DNA from: an uncultured Phocaeicola sp.
GTDB taxonomy: Bacteria > Bacteroidota > Bacteroidia > Bacteroidales > Bacteroidaceae
DNA: 64,000 bases
Assembly (NCBI GenBank): GCA_948579315.1
Contig: CAPAOL010000002.1
Span: 62,001 to 126,000 of the forward strand
Reading direction: 5' to 3'
Each line of letters starts with the position of its first letter. Within the stretch, counting starts at the first letter, position 1. Positions 55,109 through 63,085 of the stretch are shown here, in pieces. A program made the position numbers and the translations under genes. The notes under the pieces were generated by a model. That model was not told where the DNA came from and searched no databases. It was given only the letters and a program-made list of their open reading frames with translations.

Positions 55109-57493
55109 ATGAAAAAACGATTCCTATGCTTTTGTTTATGCCTGTATTGTATAGGACTATGGGCGGCCAATACTTCTTTTAAGAAGACAGGAAATGATTT
55201 GTTGTTTCTTTTGCCTCAGGGAAATGTGAAATTGGAATTTTGTACAGATGATATGTTCCGTGTACGTCATTCTCAAGGTACCGTGTTCGCTGAAAATGAG
55301 CAGTGGATGGTTCGTAAATATGATTTTACTCCTGTACACTATACAGTGGAAGATAAAGGAACTGCATGGTTGATTACGACCGGAAAACTGATTATAGAGG
55401 CTACCAAGAATCCGTTCTGTCTTACTGTTTCTGATAGAAACGGTAAGATGCTTTATACGGAACTTGCGGAACAACGTTTTTATAAGGATTCTGTCAAGAC
55501 AAAAGCTGTTCTACAGCCGGATGAACATTTCTTTGGCTTTGGGGAACGTATGGATTTCATGGATCAGCGAGGGCGTAAGGTCTATCTGAATGTAGAGTTG
55601 GGAAGAGGGATAAAACCGGCTGTAGGAGGAAAAGATATTTTACGTGCCAATTATTGTCCCGTACCTTTTATGATGAGTACCAAAGGATATGGTTTGTTCT
55701 TTCATACTCCGTTTGCTACCGAATGGAATATGGGATGGGACAGTAGTGACTATTATTCATTCAAAGCTTTTGGCGGTGATTTGGACTATTATTTTATTTA
55801 TGGTCCCGATTTTTATACCATGGTTGACAGATATACGGAATTGACCGGAAAATCCCCCATGCTTCCTCGTTTTGCAATGGGGTTGCATGTCGGTACTTAT
55901 TCCGGTGGAACCTGGAAGAATGAAGAGATGACTTCCGATAAATATCCGCCTGCTTTATGTAAACGTTTGCGTGAGGAAGGAGTGCCTTTTGATTTGCTTT
56001 GGCTAGATTCTACCTGGAGACTGTTTAATACCACTTACGGAAATGGTGGTTGCTGTTTTGAATGGCGCAATACGTTCAAAGATCCGAAAGCTATGTTTGA
56101 CAGTTGCTATGCGCAAAATGTAAAAATGGTGGGGCTTCATATCCGTTCTATATTAGATAATGGTCCTGAATATCATCTATTGGATAAGGCGCGTGAACAG
56201 GGAAACGTGCTGTATCCAGGAGCCAAGACAGAAGGGGTAGTGAATTTCTTTGATCCGAAAGCAGTAGATTGGTGGTGGGAGAACGGAGTAATGAAAGTCG
56301 CTTCTATCGGGGCTAAGTTTGTGAAAACGGATGTCGGAGGAACGATGGACCTGAAAGGACTTCATAATATTTTTCCTTTAGCTTATGCGGAGGCTCCCTA
56401 TCGTAAATTTCAGGAATATAATAATATGAGGGGGTTGACACATACTCGTGAAGGTTATGCGGGAATTCAGCGTTATCCTTATATCTGGGCCGGAGATTGG
56501 GGGAGTGAATGGCAGTGGTTTGAACCGGTGATACGTGCAGGACTTAATATTGGTATGAGTGGTGTGGGTAACTGGACTCATTGCATGGGAGGATTTGAAC
56601 AATATTCTCCTTACGATACAGAATTATATACTCGTTGGGTACAGTTCGGTATGTTTTCACCTATCGCCATGGTGTTCGGTATGGACCATCCCCGTTACCA
56701 TGAACCTTGGACTTATGGTCCGGAGGCTTTGGCCAATTTCATCAAATATGATAGTTTGCGTTATACATTGATTCCTTATATTTATAGTAATGCCTATCAA
56801 CTTTATAAAACGGCACGTCCCATGATGACTCCTTTAGTGATGGACTATCCTCAGGATGAGAATACTTATCAGCTGACACGTCAGTATATGTTCGGGCCAT
56901 GGATGATGGTTTGTCCTGTCACTACCAAAGGTGCACTGAGCCAACATGTTTATTTTCCCGGTGGAGAATGGTTTGATTATGAAACCGGTGAGCGTTACGA
57001 GGGCCGTCAATATAAATCTTTTCTTACTCCGTTGGATGTGTTGCCTATCTATATAAAAGCCGGAGCTATTATTCCCATGCAACCTGTTATGCAGTGGGTA
57101 GATCAGCACCCTGTAGAGATGATAACATTGGATGTCTATCCGTCAGGCATTTCTTCTTATGAGATGTATGAAGATGATGGTATATCAATGGATTATCAAA
57201 AAGGGATTGGTTCATTGACCCGTTTTACCAGCAGGCTTGCTGATGATAGTTGGACGTTTACTGCAGATAAACCGGTAGGGAAGTACAAACCTGCCAAGCA
57301 CACTTATCTAGTAAAGGCTTATTTGCAGAACGTTCCGCAATCTGTGATAGAAAATGGTAAATCGTTGCCCGTTCTTTCATCAGTTACAGATGCAGAGCGG
57401 AATACAGGCTGGTTTTATGATATAGAGCATAAACGTTTGTATGTGAAGACAGCCGGAGATAACCGTCAGAAAATTGAAATTGTGGTACAATAA
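55109..57493 (+). CDS. GH31 alpha-glycosidase
   Basis: Secreted enzyme of 794 residues from the ATG at 55109, 13 bases after the GH2 stop; signal peptide CLCLYCIGLWA. An N-terminal galactose-mutarotase-like beta-sandwich (about 20-215, FFGFGERMDFMDQRG) precedes the TIM barrel. Signatures are FAMGLHVGTYSGG, PFDLLWLDSTWRL, the nucleophile Asp in KFVKTDVGG (about 410) and the acid/base Asp in IWAGDWGSEWQWF (about 460), then GMSGVGNWTHCMGGF. The KTD-V-G form differs from the usual W-D-MNE of alpha-glucosidases and resembles alpha-xylosidase or alpha-galactosidase branches. C-terminal beta domains follow (FGPWMMVCPVT, WFDYETGERYEG). In this operon it probably removes an alpha-linked side-chain sugar. 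Confidence 0.88.
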   Translation: MKKRFLCFCLCLYCIGLWAANTSFKKTGNDLLFLLPQGNVKLEFCTDDMFRVRHSQGTVFAENEQWMVRKYDFTPVHYTVEDKGTAWLITTGKLIIEATKNPFCLTVSDRNGKMLYTELAEQRFYKDSVKTKAVLQPDEHFFGFGERMDFMDQRGRKVYLNVELGRGIKPAVGGKDILRANYCPVPFMMSTKGYGLFFHTPFATEWNMGWDSSDYYSFKAFGGDLDYYFIYGPDFYTMVDRYTELTGKSPMLPRFAMGLHVGTYSGGTWKNEEMTSDKYPPALCKRLREEGVPFDLLWLDSTWRLFNTTYGNGGCCFEWRNTFKDPKAMFDSCYAQNVKMVGLHIRSILDNGPEYHLLDKAREQGNVLYPGAKTEGVVNFFDPKAVDWWWENGVMKVASIGAKFVKTDVGGTMDLKGLHNIFPLAYAEAPYRKFQEYNNMRGLTHTREGYAGIQRYPYIWAGDWGSEWQWFEPVIRAGLNIGMSGVGNWTHCMGGFEQYSPYDTELYTRWVQFGMFSPIAMVFGMDHPRYHEPWTYGPEALANFIKYDSLRYTLIPYIYSNAYQLYKTARPMMTPLVMDYPQDENTYQLTRQYMFGPWMMVCPVTTKGALSQHVYFPGGEWFDYETGERYEGRQYKSFLTPLDVLPIYIKAGAIIPMQPVMQWVDQHPVEMITLDVYPSGISSYEMYEDDGISMDYQKGIGSLTRFTSRLADDSWTFTADKPVGKYKPAKHTYLVKAYLQNVPQSVIENGKSLPVLSSVTDAERNTGWFYDIEHKRLYVKTAGDNRQKIEIVVQ

Positions 57494-57510
57494 CTTAAAG
57501 GGATGATTCT

Positions 57511-59511
57511 ATGAGAAAAATTATCGGTTTTCGCACTTTATGTGTAGGTTTGGGAATATGGGTGGGGACTGTTGTGGTTTCTGCTCAGGGGGAGTTCAAG
57601 GCATTACCTTGGAGTCAAAGTACCGCTTATAATTCTTATCTGATGCGTGATGTACATCGGCAGTTTGCATCCCGGCAGTTAGCCATTCAGCAAGCATTTA
57701 CTTCTCCTGCCGGGATGCAGGAGTACCTGGAGGGTTGCCGTGAACGATATAAACAAATAGTAGGTACTTTTCCTGAAAAAGAGAATTTAAATGTTCAGGT
57801 GGTGGGGAAGATACAAGGTACCGGCTATCATATAGAGAAAATAATTTTTGAAAGCAAGCCTGGCCGCTATGTCACAGCACATCTTTATATGCCGGAGAAC
57901 ATGACTGTTCCTGTTCCGGCAACATTGGAACTTTGCGGACATGGATTGAATGGTAAAGGTTCTTCGTCTCATGCCGCTATGCTGATGGCATCCAATGGTA
58001 TTGCTGTACTAGTGGTAGATCCCATAGGCCAGGGAGAACGGTTGCAACTTATTGATAGGGAAGGAAAACCACTGACACGGGGGGCTACCACGGAACATAC
58101 CTTACTGAATGCGGGCTTTAACTTGCTTGGTACTAGTTTGGCGGCACAGGAATATTGGGATAATCATCGGGCTTTGGACTATTTATTGACTCGTAAGGAT
58201 ATTGATCCGGAGCGTATCGGAGTATATGGATCTTCTGGTGGTGGTACTCAGACCGCTTATTATATAGGTTTGGATCCCCGTGTAAAGGTAGCGGCCATTT
58301 GTAGTTTCTTTTCTACCCGAGAACGTACTATGGAGTTGCAAGGTCCTTCCGATGGTTGCCAACATATACCATACGAAGGGCGTGAACAACTGGAAGTACC
58401 TGATTTTGCTTTAATGATGGCTCCACGGCCTTTATTGATTTTAAGCGGTAAATATGATTTTGTCGATTTATGGGGTGCACAACAAGGGTTTGCTGAATTA
58501 CAACAGTGCTATAAAGTATTGGGAGTTCCCGAAAAGGTGGATATGCTGACAGTAGAAACAGGGCATGGACTTGGAACTGAAAAAAGGCAAAAGTTGGTCA
58601 GTTGGTTCAAGCGTTGGCTGAAAGATGATCAATCTCCGGTGAAGAAATCGGCACAAGACCGTTTCCGGTTGTCTGATATGCTTTGTACGACTAAAGGACA
58701 GGTGAATGTATCTATGCCTGGAGCACTCAGTATTATGCAGGAAAATGTGAATCAGCTGGATGAGTGGGCTTCCAAGCGTGAGGCGTTTCTTTCGAAAGGA
58801 AAGAAAACTGTCCAAGCAAAGATGCTGGATTTGTTAGGTCTTAAAGGTCTTCCTGACCATAAAATAAGAATTGAGGCAACCGGACATGATTCAATGCGTG
58901 AATATGAACAATATAAGTTTCAGCTTATAAGGGAAGGGGAGATGCCTGTTCCTTGTATTCTTATCATGCCGTCCAGAGCGAATGCTGATTCTCCTGTTGA
59001 GTTAAGGTTACAGGAAGAGGGAAAAGGAACTTATTTGAGTGAATATGCGAATTTTGCTGCTGCCTTGACGGAAGGAAAAATCTTGTTGTTGGCAGATTTG
59101 CGCGGATTTGGGGAAACAACGGATCCTGCATTCTATACGGATGCTAAATATTGGAACCGTGAGTATCGCAATGCAATGGTCAGTATGCATATAGGGCGTC
59201 CTATTATGGGACAACGTGTTGTCGATATTTTGACTTTGCTTGATTTTTGTTCAGAACACGAATTTCTGAAAGGACACCCCGTCAAGGTATTTGCCAATGG
59301 TATTTATGGTCCGGTTGCAATTCATGCTGCTTATTTGGATGAAAGAATCAACAGTGTGGAGATAAAACATAGCGTGAAGACTTGGAAGGAATACATTGAG
59401 AGGCCTATGCAGTGGGATATGTATTCTAATGTGTTGTATGGTGCTTTGAAATATTATGATTTACCGGATTTGATAAGGTTAAGCAATTGTCCCATTTGTT
59501 TTGCAGATTAA
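57511..59511 (+). CDS. secreted alpha/beta-hydrolase esterase, two-domain
   Basis: Secreted protein of 666 residues, signal peptide ending in VVSAQ. Residues about 85-375 form an acetyl-xylan-esterase-like alpha/beta hydrolase: LELCGHGLNGKGSSSH, VVDPIGQGER, the nucleophile elbow GVYGSSGGGTQ (Ser about 242), Asp in SGKYDFVDLW and His in ETGHGLG (about 351). Residues about 400-666 resemble a second alpha/beta-hydrolase half (VPCILIMPSRA, LLADLRGFGETTD) without a clear nucleophile elbow. Deacetylation of rhamnogalacturonan or galacturonan would fit the locus. It is the last gene of the operon that begins at 47462 and converges on kdgF. Confidence 0.8.
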   Translation: MRKIIGFRTLCVGLGIWVGTVVVSAQGEFKALPWSQSTAYNSYLMRDVHRQFASRQLAIQQAFTSPAGMQEYLEGCRERYKQIVGTFPEKENLNVQVVGKIQGTGYHIEKIIFESKPGRYVTAHLYMPENMTVPVPATLELCGHGLNGKGSSSHAAMLMASNGIAVLVVDPIGQGERLQLIDREGKPLTRGATTEHTLLNAGFNLLGTSLAAQEYWDNHRALDYLLTRKDIDPERIGVYGSSGGGTQTAYYIGLDPRVKVAAICSFFSTRERTMELQGPSDGCQHIPYEGREQLEVPDFALMMAPRPLLILSGKYDFVDLWGAQQGFAELQQCYKVLGVPEKVDMLTVETGHGLGTEKRQKLVSWFKRWLKDDQSPVKKSAQDRFRLSDMLCTTKGQVNVSMPGALSIMQENVNQLDEWASKREAFLSKGKKTVQAKMLDLLGLKGLPDHKIRIEATGHDSMREYEQYKFQLIREGEMPVPCILIMPSRANADSPVELRLQEEGKGTYLSEYANFAAALTEGKILLLADLRGFGETTDPAFYTDAKYWNREYRNAMVSMHIGRPIMGQRVVDILTLLDFCSEHEFLKGHPVKVFANGIYGPVAIHAAYLDERINSVEIKHSVKTWKEYIERPMQWDMYSNVLYGALKYYDLPDLIRLSNCPICFAD

Positions 59512-59526
59512 AAAATAGAATTCATT

Positions 59527-59587
59527 TCCACTGTAGGAGCATATTAAATGCCCAAAGGAGGGCACAGTAATCTGCTCCTGCAGTGGA
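59527..59587. terminator. bidirectional hairpin between esterase and kdgF
   Basis: A 19-base arm at 59527-59545 pairs with 59569-59587 at 17 of 19 positions, with an inner TGCCC/GGGCA stem at 59549-59564. It lies between convergent genes; a T run (A run at 59512-59517) follows on the minus strand about 10 bases on. Confidence 0.7.
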
Positions 59588-59604
59588 TGGAATATATGGC
59601 TTGT

Positions 59605-60096
59605 CTATTTCTTTTCCAGGAAATCAGCACGCATCGGACTGAAACAATCTATCAGCATACCCGGTTCCAGACATACACAACCATGCACAGCATCCGGTTC
59701 CTTATACAGACAGTCGCCGGCCGATACAATTTTTTTCACACCATTGATGATAAACTCAAATTTTCCACTTTCCACATAAGTCACTTGTGAATGGATATGA
59801 TGGTGGACAGCTCCTACAGCTCCCTTTTCAAATTTTACTTTAACAACCATGATGTCATCATTGTAACCCATGATCTGGCGCACTACACCTTCGCCTGCAG
59901 GTTCCCATTCTTTGCCTTCTGCAAAAATGAAGTTTTCACTACCTGTTTTCATAACCTTTTTTTCAGTGTTTTTGTTTGTTTCTTCAGTACACTCTTTGTT
60001 GCTCTCTTTTTTTTCACTTTGTGCATTGCAGCTCTGCAATAGTAGTGGTGCCATCAAGGCGCAAGCATACAATGCGGTTCTTACCTTACGATTCAT
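59605..60096 (-). CDS. kdgF: KdgF-like cupin lipoprotein
   Basis: A 163-residue protein from the ATG at 60096 (the frame is open to 60141). KdgF linearises 4,5-unsaturated galacturonate to DKI, the substrate of KduI. The cupin core is clear: RQIMGYNDDIMVVKVKFEKG, the metal motif HHHIHSQVTYVESGKFEF, GDCLYKEPDAVHGCVCL (last metal His about 140), and CFSPMRADFL at the end, very like KdgF. The N-terminus MNRKVRTALYACALMAPLLLQSC is a lipoprotein signal (Cys 23) followed by a Lys/Glu-rich linker, so the enzyme should be anchored in an envelope membrane, whereas described KdgF is cytoplasmic. It is divergent from PL10. Confidence 0.88.
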   Translation of the reverse strand: MNRKVRTALYACALMAPLLLQSCNAQSEKKESNKECTEETNKNTEKKVMKTGSENFIFAEGKEWEPAGEGVVRQIMGYNDDIMVVKVKFEKGAVGAVHHHIHSQVTYVESGKFEFIINGVKKIVSAGDCLYKEPDAVHGCVCLEPGMLIDCFSPMRADFLEKK

Positions 60097-60138
60097 GATC
60101 TTGCATTTAATATAAAATGAATAACTAAAACTTTTCTT

Positions 60139-60146
60139 CAAATATA
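60139..60146 (-). promoter_or_regulatory. -7 box for kdgF
   Basis: On the minus strand TATATTTG, matching TAnnTTTG, 42 bases before the kdgF ATG at 60096. No clear -33. Confidence 0.45.
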
Positions 60147-60192
60147 CTTATAATATGGGGAGGGTAGTTCGTCGTGATTAAAATATACGAGG

Positions 60193-60240
60193 AAAAGACC
60201 AAATATTACAAATCCAAGCTCCGGAAAATGGCTTATTTTG
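60193..60240 (+). promoter_or_regulatory. promoter and operator-like motif for the PL10 operon
   Basis: AAAAGACCAAATATTAC at 60193-60209 matches AAAAGACCAATTTTTAC at 36290-36306 at 15 of 17 positions. It begins 40 bases before TTATTTTG (60233-60240, one change from TAnnTTTG), the same spacing as at 36290 and 47386. The preceding GCACAT part is not conserved here. Confidence 0.55.
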
Positions 60241-60284
60241 CTTCATAATGATATTTAAACTTGAATCAAAACACTAAAACAACA

Positions 60285-61898
60285 ATGAAAAGCACATTAA
60301 AGAAGAACTGGGAAAGAATTGTCCTTTGCCTGTGCATGGCAAATTTTGCTTGTATAGGTATAGCCCAAACTAATAAAAAATTAGATGACCAAGTTATAAA
60401 TACGATGAAAACCGCCACTCGGTTTATGATGAACAAAGTGAGTTATAATGGTGGCTTCGTATGGAATTATTTGCCGGATATGTCCCGCTCATGGGGAGAA
60501 ATGGAAGCCAAGAGGACAATGGTATGGATTCAGCCGCCGGGAACTCCTTCTGTCGGTCATTTGTTGCTTGACGCTTATCATGCTACAGGAGATGAGTATT
60601 ATTATGAAGCTGCGAAAAAAGTGGCTAACACCTTGATTTGGGGACAGCTTGAATGTGGCGGATGGAATTATGTGTTCGATTTTGCAGGAGAGAACTCCTT
60701 AAAGTCCTGGTATGATACCGTTGGTAAAAATGGCTGGCGTCTGGAAGAATTTCAACATTATTATGGAAATGCGACTTACGATGATGCGGGTACTATGGAG
60801 GCTGCCAAATTTCTACTTCGTATGTATGTGGAAAAAAATGATCCTGCTTTCCGTCCGGCTTTGGAGAAAACCATTGATTTTGTCTTGAAAAGTCAATATC
60901 CGGTGGGTGGATGGCCTCAACGGTATCCTTTGATGTATGATCACCCTTTTCAAGGTAAGAAAGATTATTCGTCTTTTATTACTCTGAATGATGATGTGAT
61001 TCCTGATGCGACCGAGTTTTTGATTCAATGCTATCAGGCAATGGGGTTGCAAGGGGTAAAGGAGCCTATTATGCGTGCTATGTACTTGATGATTTCCCTT
61101 CAACAAGGGGAACCTTATGCAGGCTGGGCGGACCAATATACAGTAGATGATTTGAAACCGGCTCATGCCCGTTCTTATGAACCGCGCAGTGTGAACACCG
61201 GTACTACCGTCCGTCTTGTTAATTTAATGATGGATTACTATAAACTTACAGCTGATACTCGTTTCCTGTCGGGGATTCCTGCTGCAATTCGTTTTTTGGA
61301 ATCAATGAAATTACCGGAATCGGATGTGAAGAAATGGAAGAGTCAGTCGACTAATCCGGAAGCTATTTTGGTTCCTCGTTTTGTAGATCCTGATACTGGT
61401 AAACCACTGTATGTCCATCGTAAGGGAAGTAATGTGAAAAACGGTACTTATTATATAGATCAGAATATAGAAAATACAATAGCTCATTATAATTCGGCAA
61501 CTTTTGTGAATCCTGGTGAACTGCGTCGTCGTTATGAGGAAGTGAAAAAACTTCCTGTATCCGAATTGGCGAAGAATTCACCTTTGCTGCAGGATCATTT
61601 GGTTCCTTTACCTAAATATTATACTCGTTTACGTGGAAAAGCTACGGAAGAAGTTGCCCGGAAATTGGTGAAATCACTGACTAAGGACGGTTGCTGGCTC
61701 TCTCCTTTAAAGTCAACCTCGAACCCGTATAAGCCATATACTGTTTCAGGACCTAGTGAGGAAACGAAATATATAGCTACCTTTGTAGGGGACGAGCACG
61801 ATACATCACCTTATCCGTGTACCACCGGAGAATTGTGCATCTCTGTTGGAGATTATATTGATAATATGATAAAATTAATTAGTTACCTTGAAAAGTAA
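60285..61898 (+). CDS. PL10 pectate lyase
   Basis: Secreted lyase of 537 residues from the ATG at 60285 (the frame is open from a TTG at 60261); signal peptide ending in GIAQ. The alpha/alpha-toroid of PL10 is recognised by YNGGFVWNY, QYPVGGWPQRYP (about 205), FITLNDDVIPDA (Ca-site acids about 233), and AHARSYEPRSVNTG (catalytic Arg region about 297). PL10 cleaves de-methylated polygalacturonate by beta-elimination, giving unsaturated products for GH105. The catalytic part ends near residue 345; the following 190 residues (containing FVDPDTGKPLYVHRKG) are an extension also seen in Bacteroidales members. It is divergent from kdgF and probably leads an operon with the next two esterases. Confidence 0.9.
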   Translation: MKSTLKKNWERIVLCLCMANFACIGIAQTNKKLDDQVINTMKTATRFMMNKVSYNGGFVWNYLPDMSRSWGEMEAKRTMVWIQPPGTPSVGHLLLDAYHATGDEYYYEAAKKVANTLIWGQLECGGWNYVFDFAGENSLKSWYDTVGKNGWRLEEFQHYYGNATYDDAGTMEAAKFLLRMYVEKNDPAFRPALEKTIDFVLKSQYPVGGWPQRYPLMYDHPFQGKKDYSSFITLNDDVIPDATEFLIQCYQAMGLQGVKEPIMRAMYLMISLQQGEPYAGWADQYTVDDLKPAHARSYEPRSVNTGTTVRLVNLMMDYYKLTADTRFLSGIPAAIRFLESMKLPESDVKKWKSQSTNPEAILVPRFVDPDTGKPLYVHRKGSNVKNGTYYIDQNIENTIAHYNSATFVNPGELRRRYEEVKKLPVSELAKNSPLLQDHLVPLPKYYTRLRGKATEEVARKLVKSLTKDGCWLSPLKSTSNPYKPYTVSGPSEETKYIATFVGDEHDTSPYPCTTGELCISVGDYIDNMIKLISYLEK

Positions 61899-61918
61899 AG
61901 TTTGTTAGGTATAGGTTT

Positions 61919-63079
61919 ATGAAGAATACTGTAATTTGTTTATTGTTGTTCGGGATAAGTCTGACGGCTTCTGCTCAAGAAAAGGTGGAAACAGTTTCTA
62001 TGCGTTATGAAACGCAGAATGATATGCCGCTGTTCTATCAGAAGATGAAAGAAAACCTGACTTATCCTATGGCATGGGGAAATTCTTCCATCCGAAATTT
62101 CGAAAAGTGGCGTGAGGAAGCTCGAAAAACGTTATTGGATTGTATGTTGCCTGCTCCTCCTGCTACGGCTTTTGATAAGGAAGTGATAGATACCGAGCAA
62201 CGGAATGGATATAGGGCGGAGAAGATTTTGTTCAGTGTTTCGGAATATTCTCGTGTTCCTGCTTATCTGTTGGTTCCTGCCGGGAATGGCCCGTTCCCGG
62301 CAGTATTGCTGCTTCACGATCACGGTGCACATTTTTCGATAGGGAAAGAGAAGATGGTACGTCCGTTCGGTGTGGAAGCATCTGTACTGGCCGATGCGGA
62401 CGATTGGGCGGAAAAATGTTATGACAAACAGTATGTAGGTGATTATCTGGCAAGTCACGGATATGTAGTGCTTGCTGTGGATGCCTTGTTTTGGGGGGAA
62501 CGGGGACGTAAGGAAGGAGTACGCTATGACTCACAGCAAGCGTTGGCGGCCAATATGTTACAGATGGGAATGTCTTGGGGAGCCTTGATAGCCTGGGATG
62601 ATATTCGTAGCGCGGAATTTCTGGCCTCATTGCCCATGGTTCATAAGGAAAAGATAGGTACTATGGGATTTTCTATGGGAGCACATCGTGCCTGGATGGT
62701 CAGTGCCGCTACAGATGTGGTGAAGGCAGGCGCTGCTGTGTGCTGGATGAATACTACAGATAGCTTAATGACACTTACCAATAATCAGAACAAAGGTGGG
62801 TCTGCTTATTCCATGATTATTCCCGGAATACGGAATTGGATGGATTATCCTCATGTGGCATCTATCGCCTGTCCCAAACCGATGTTGTTCATCAATGGCT
62901 TGCGGGACAAACTTTTTCCTGTAAAGGGCGTTGAAAGCGCTTTCTCTACCATGCAGGATGTATGGAAGAGTCAATCGGTAGAAAATCTGTTGACCACCAA
63001 GTTCTATGATTTGCCCCATTTTTGCAGTAAGGAGATACAGGATGATATACTTGAGTTCTTTAATCAAAATTTAAAATAG
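61919..63079 (+). CDS. secreted alpha/beta-hydrolase esterase
   Basis: Secreted protein of 386 residues, signal peptide ending in TASAQ. It is of the dienelactone-hydrolase/acetyl-esterase type: VLLLHDHGAHFSIGKEK, VVLAVDALFWGERG, the nucleophile elbow GTMGFSMGAHR (Ser 252), Asp in INGLRDKLFP (about 329) and His in YDLPHFCS (about 369). Likely a carbohydrate esterase removing acetyl or methyl groups from pectin. It starts 20 bases after PL10 and ends 6 bases before the CE12-CE8 gene, so the three genes form one operon. Confidence 0.8.
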   Translation: MKNTVICLLLFGISLTASAQEKVETVSMRYETQNDMPLFYQKMKENLTYPMAWGNSSIRNFEKWREEARKTLLDCMLPAPPATAFDKEVIDTEQRNGYRAEKILFSVSEYSRVPAYLLVPAGNGPFPAVLLLHDHGAHFSIGKEKMVRPFGVEASVLADADDWAEKCYDKQYVGDYLASHGYVVLAVDALFWGERGRKEGVRYDSQQALAANMLQMGMSWGALIAWDDIRSAEFLASLPMVHKEKIGTMGFSMGAHRAWMVSAATDVVKAGAAVCWMNTTDSLMTLTNNQNKGGSAYSMIIPGIRNWMDYPHVASIACPKPMLFINGLRDKLFPVKGVESAFSTMQDVWKSQSVENLLTTKFYDLPHFCSKEIQDDILEFFNQNLK

Positions 63080-63085
63080 AAAGCG

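Noticed and set aside
59791..60042. 83-codon plus-strand frame opposite kdgF
   Set aside because: Antisense to the cupin gene; its Phe- and Leu-rich translation comes from reading the Lys/Glu-rich linker backwards.
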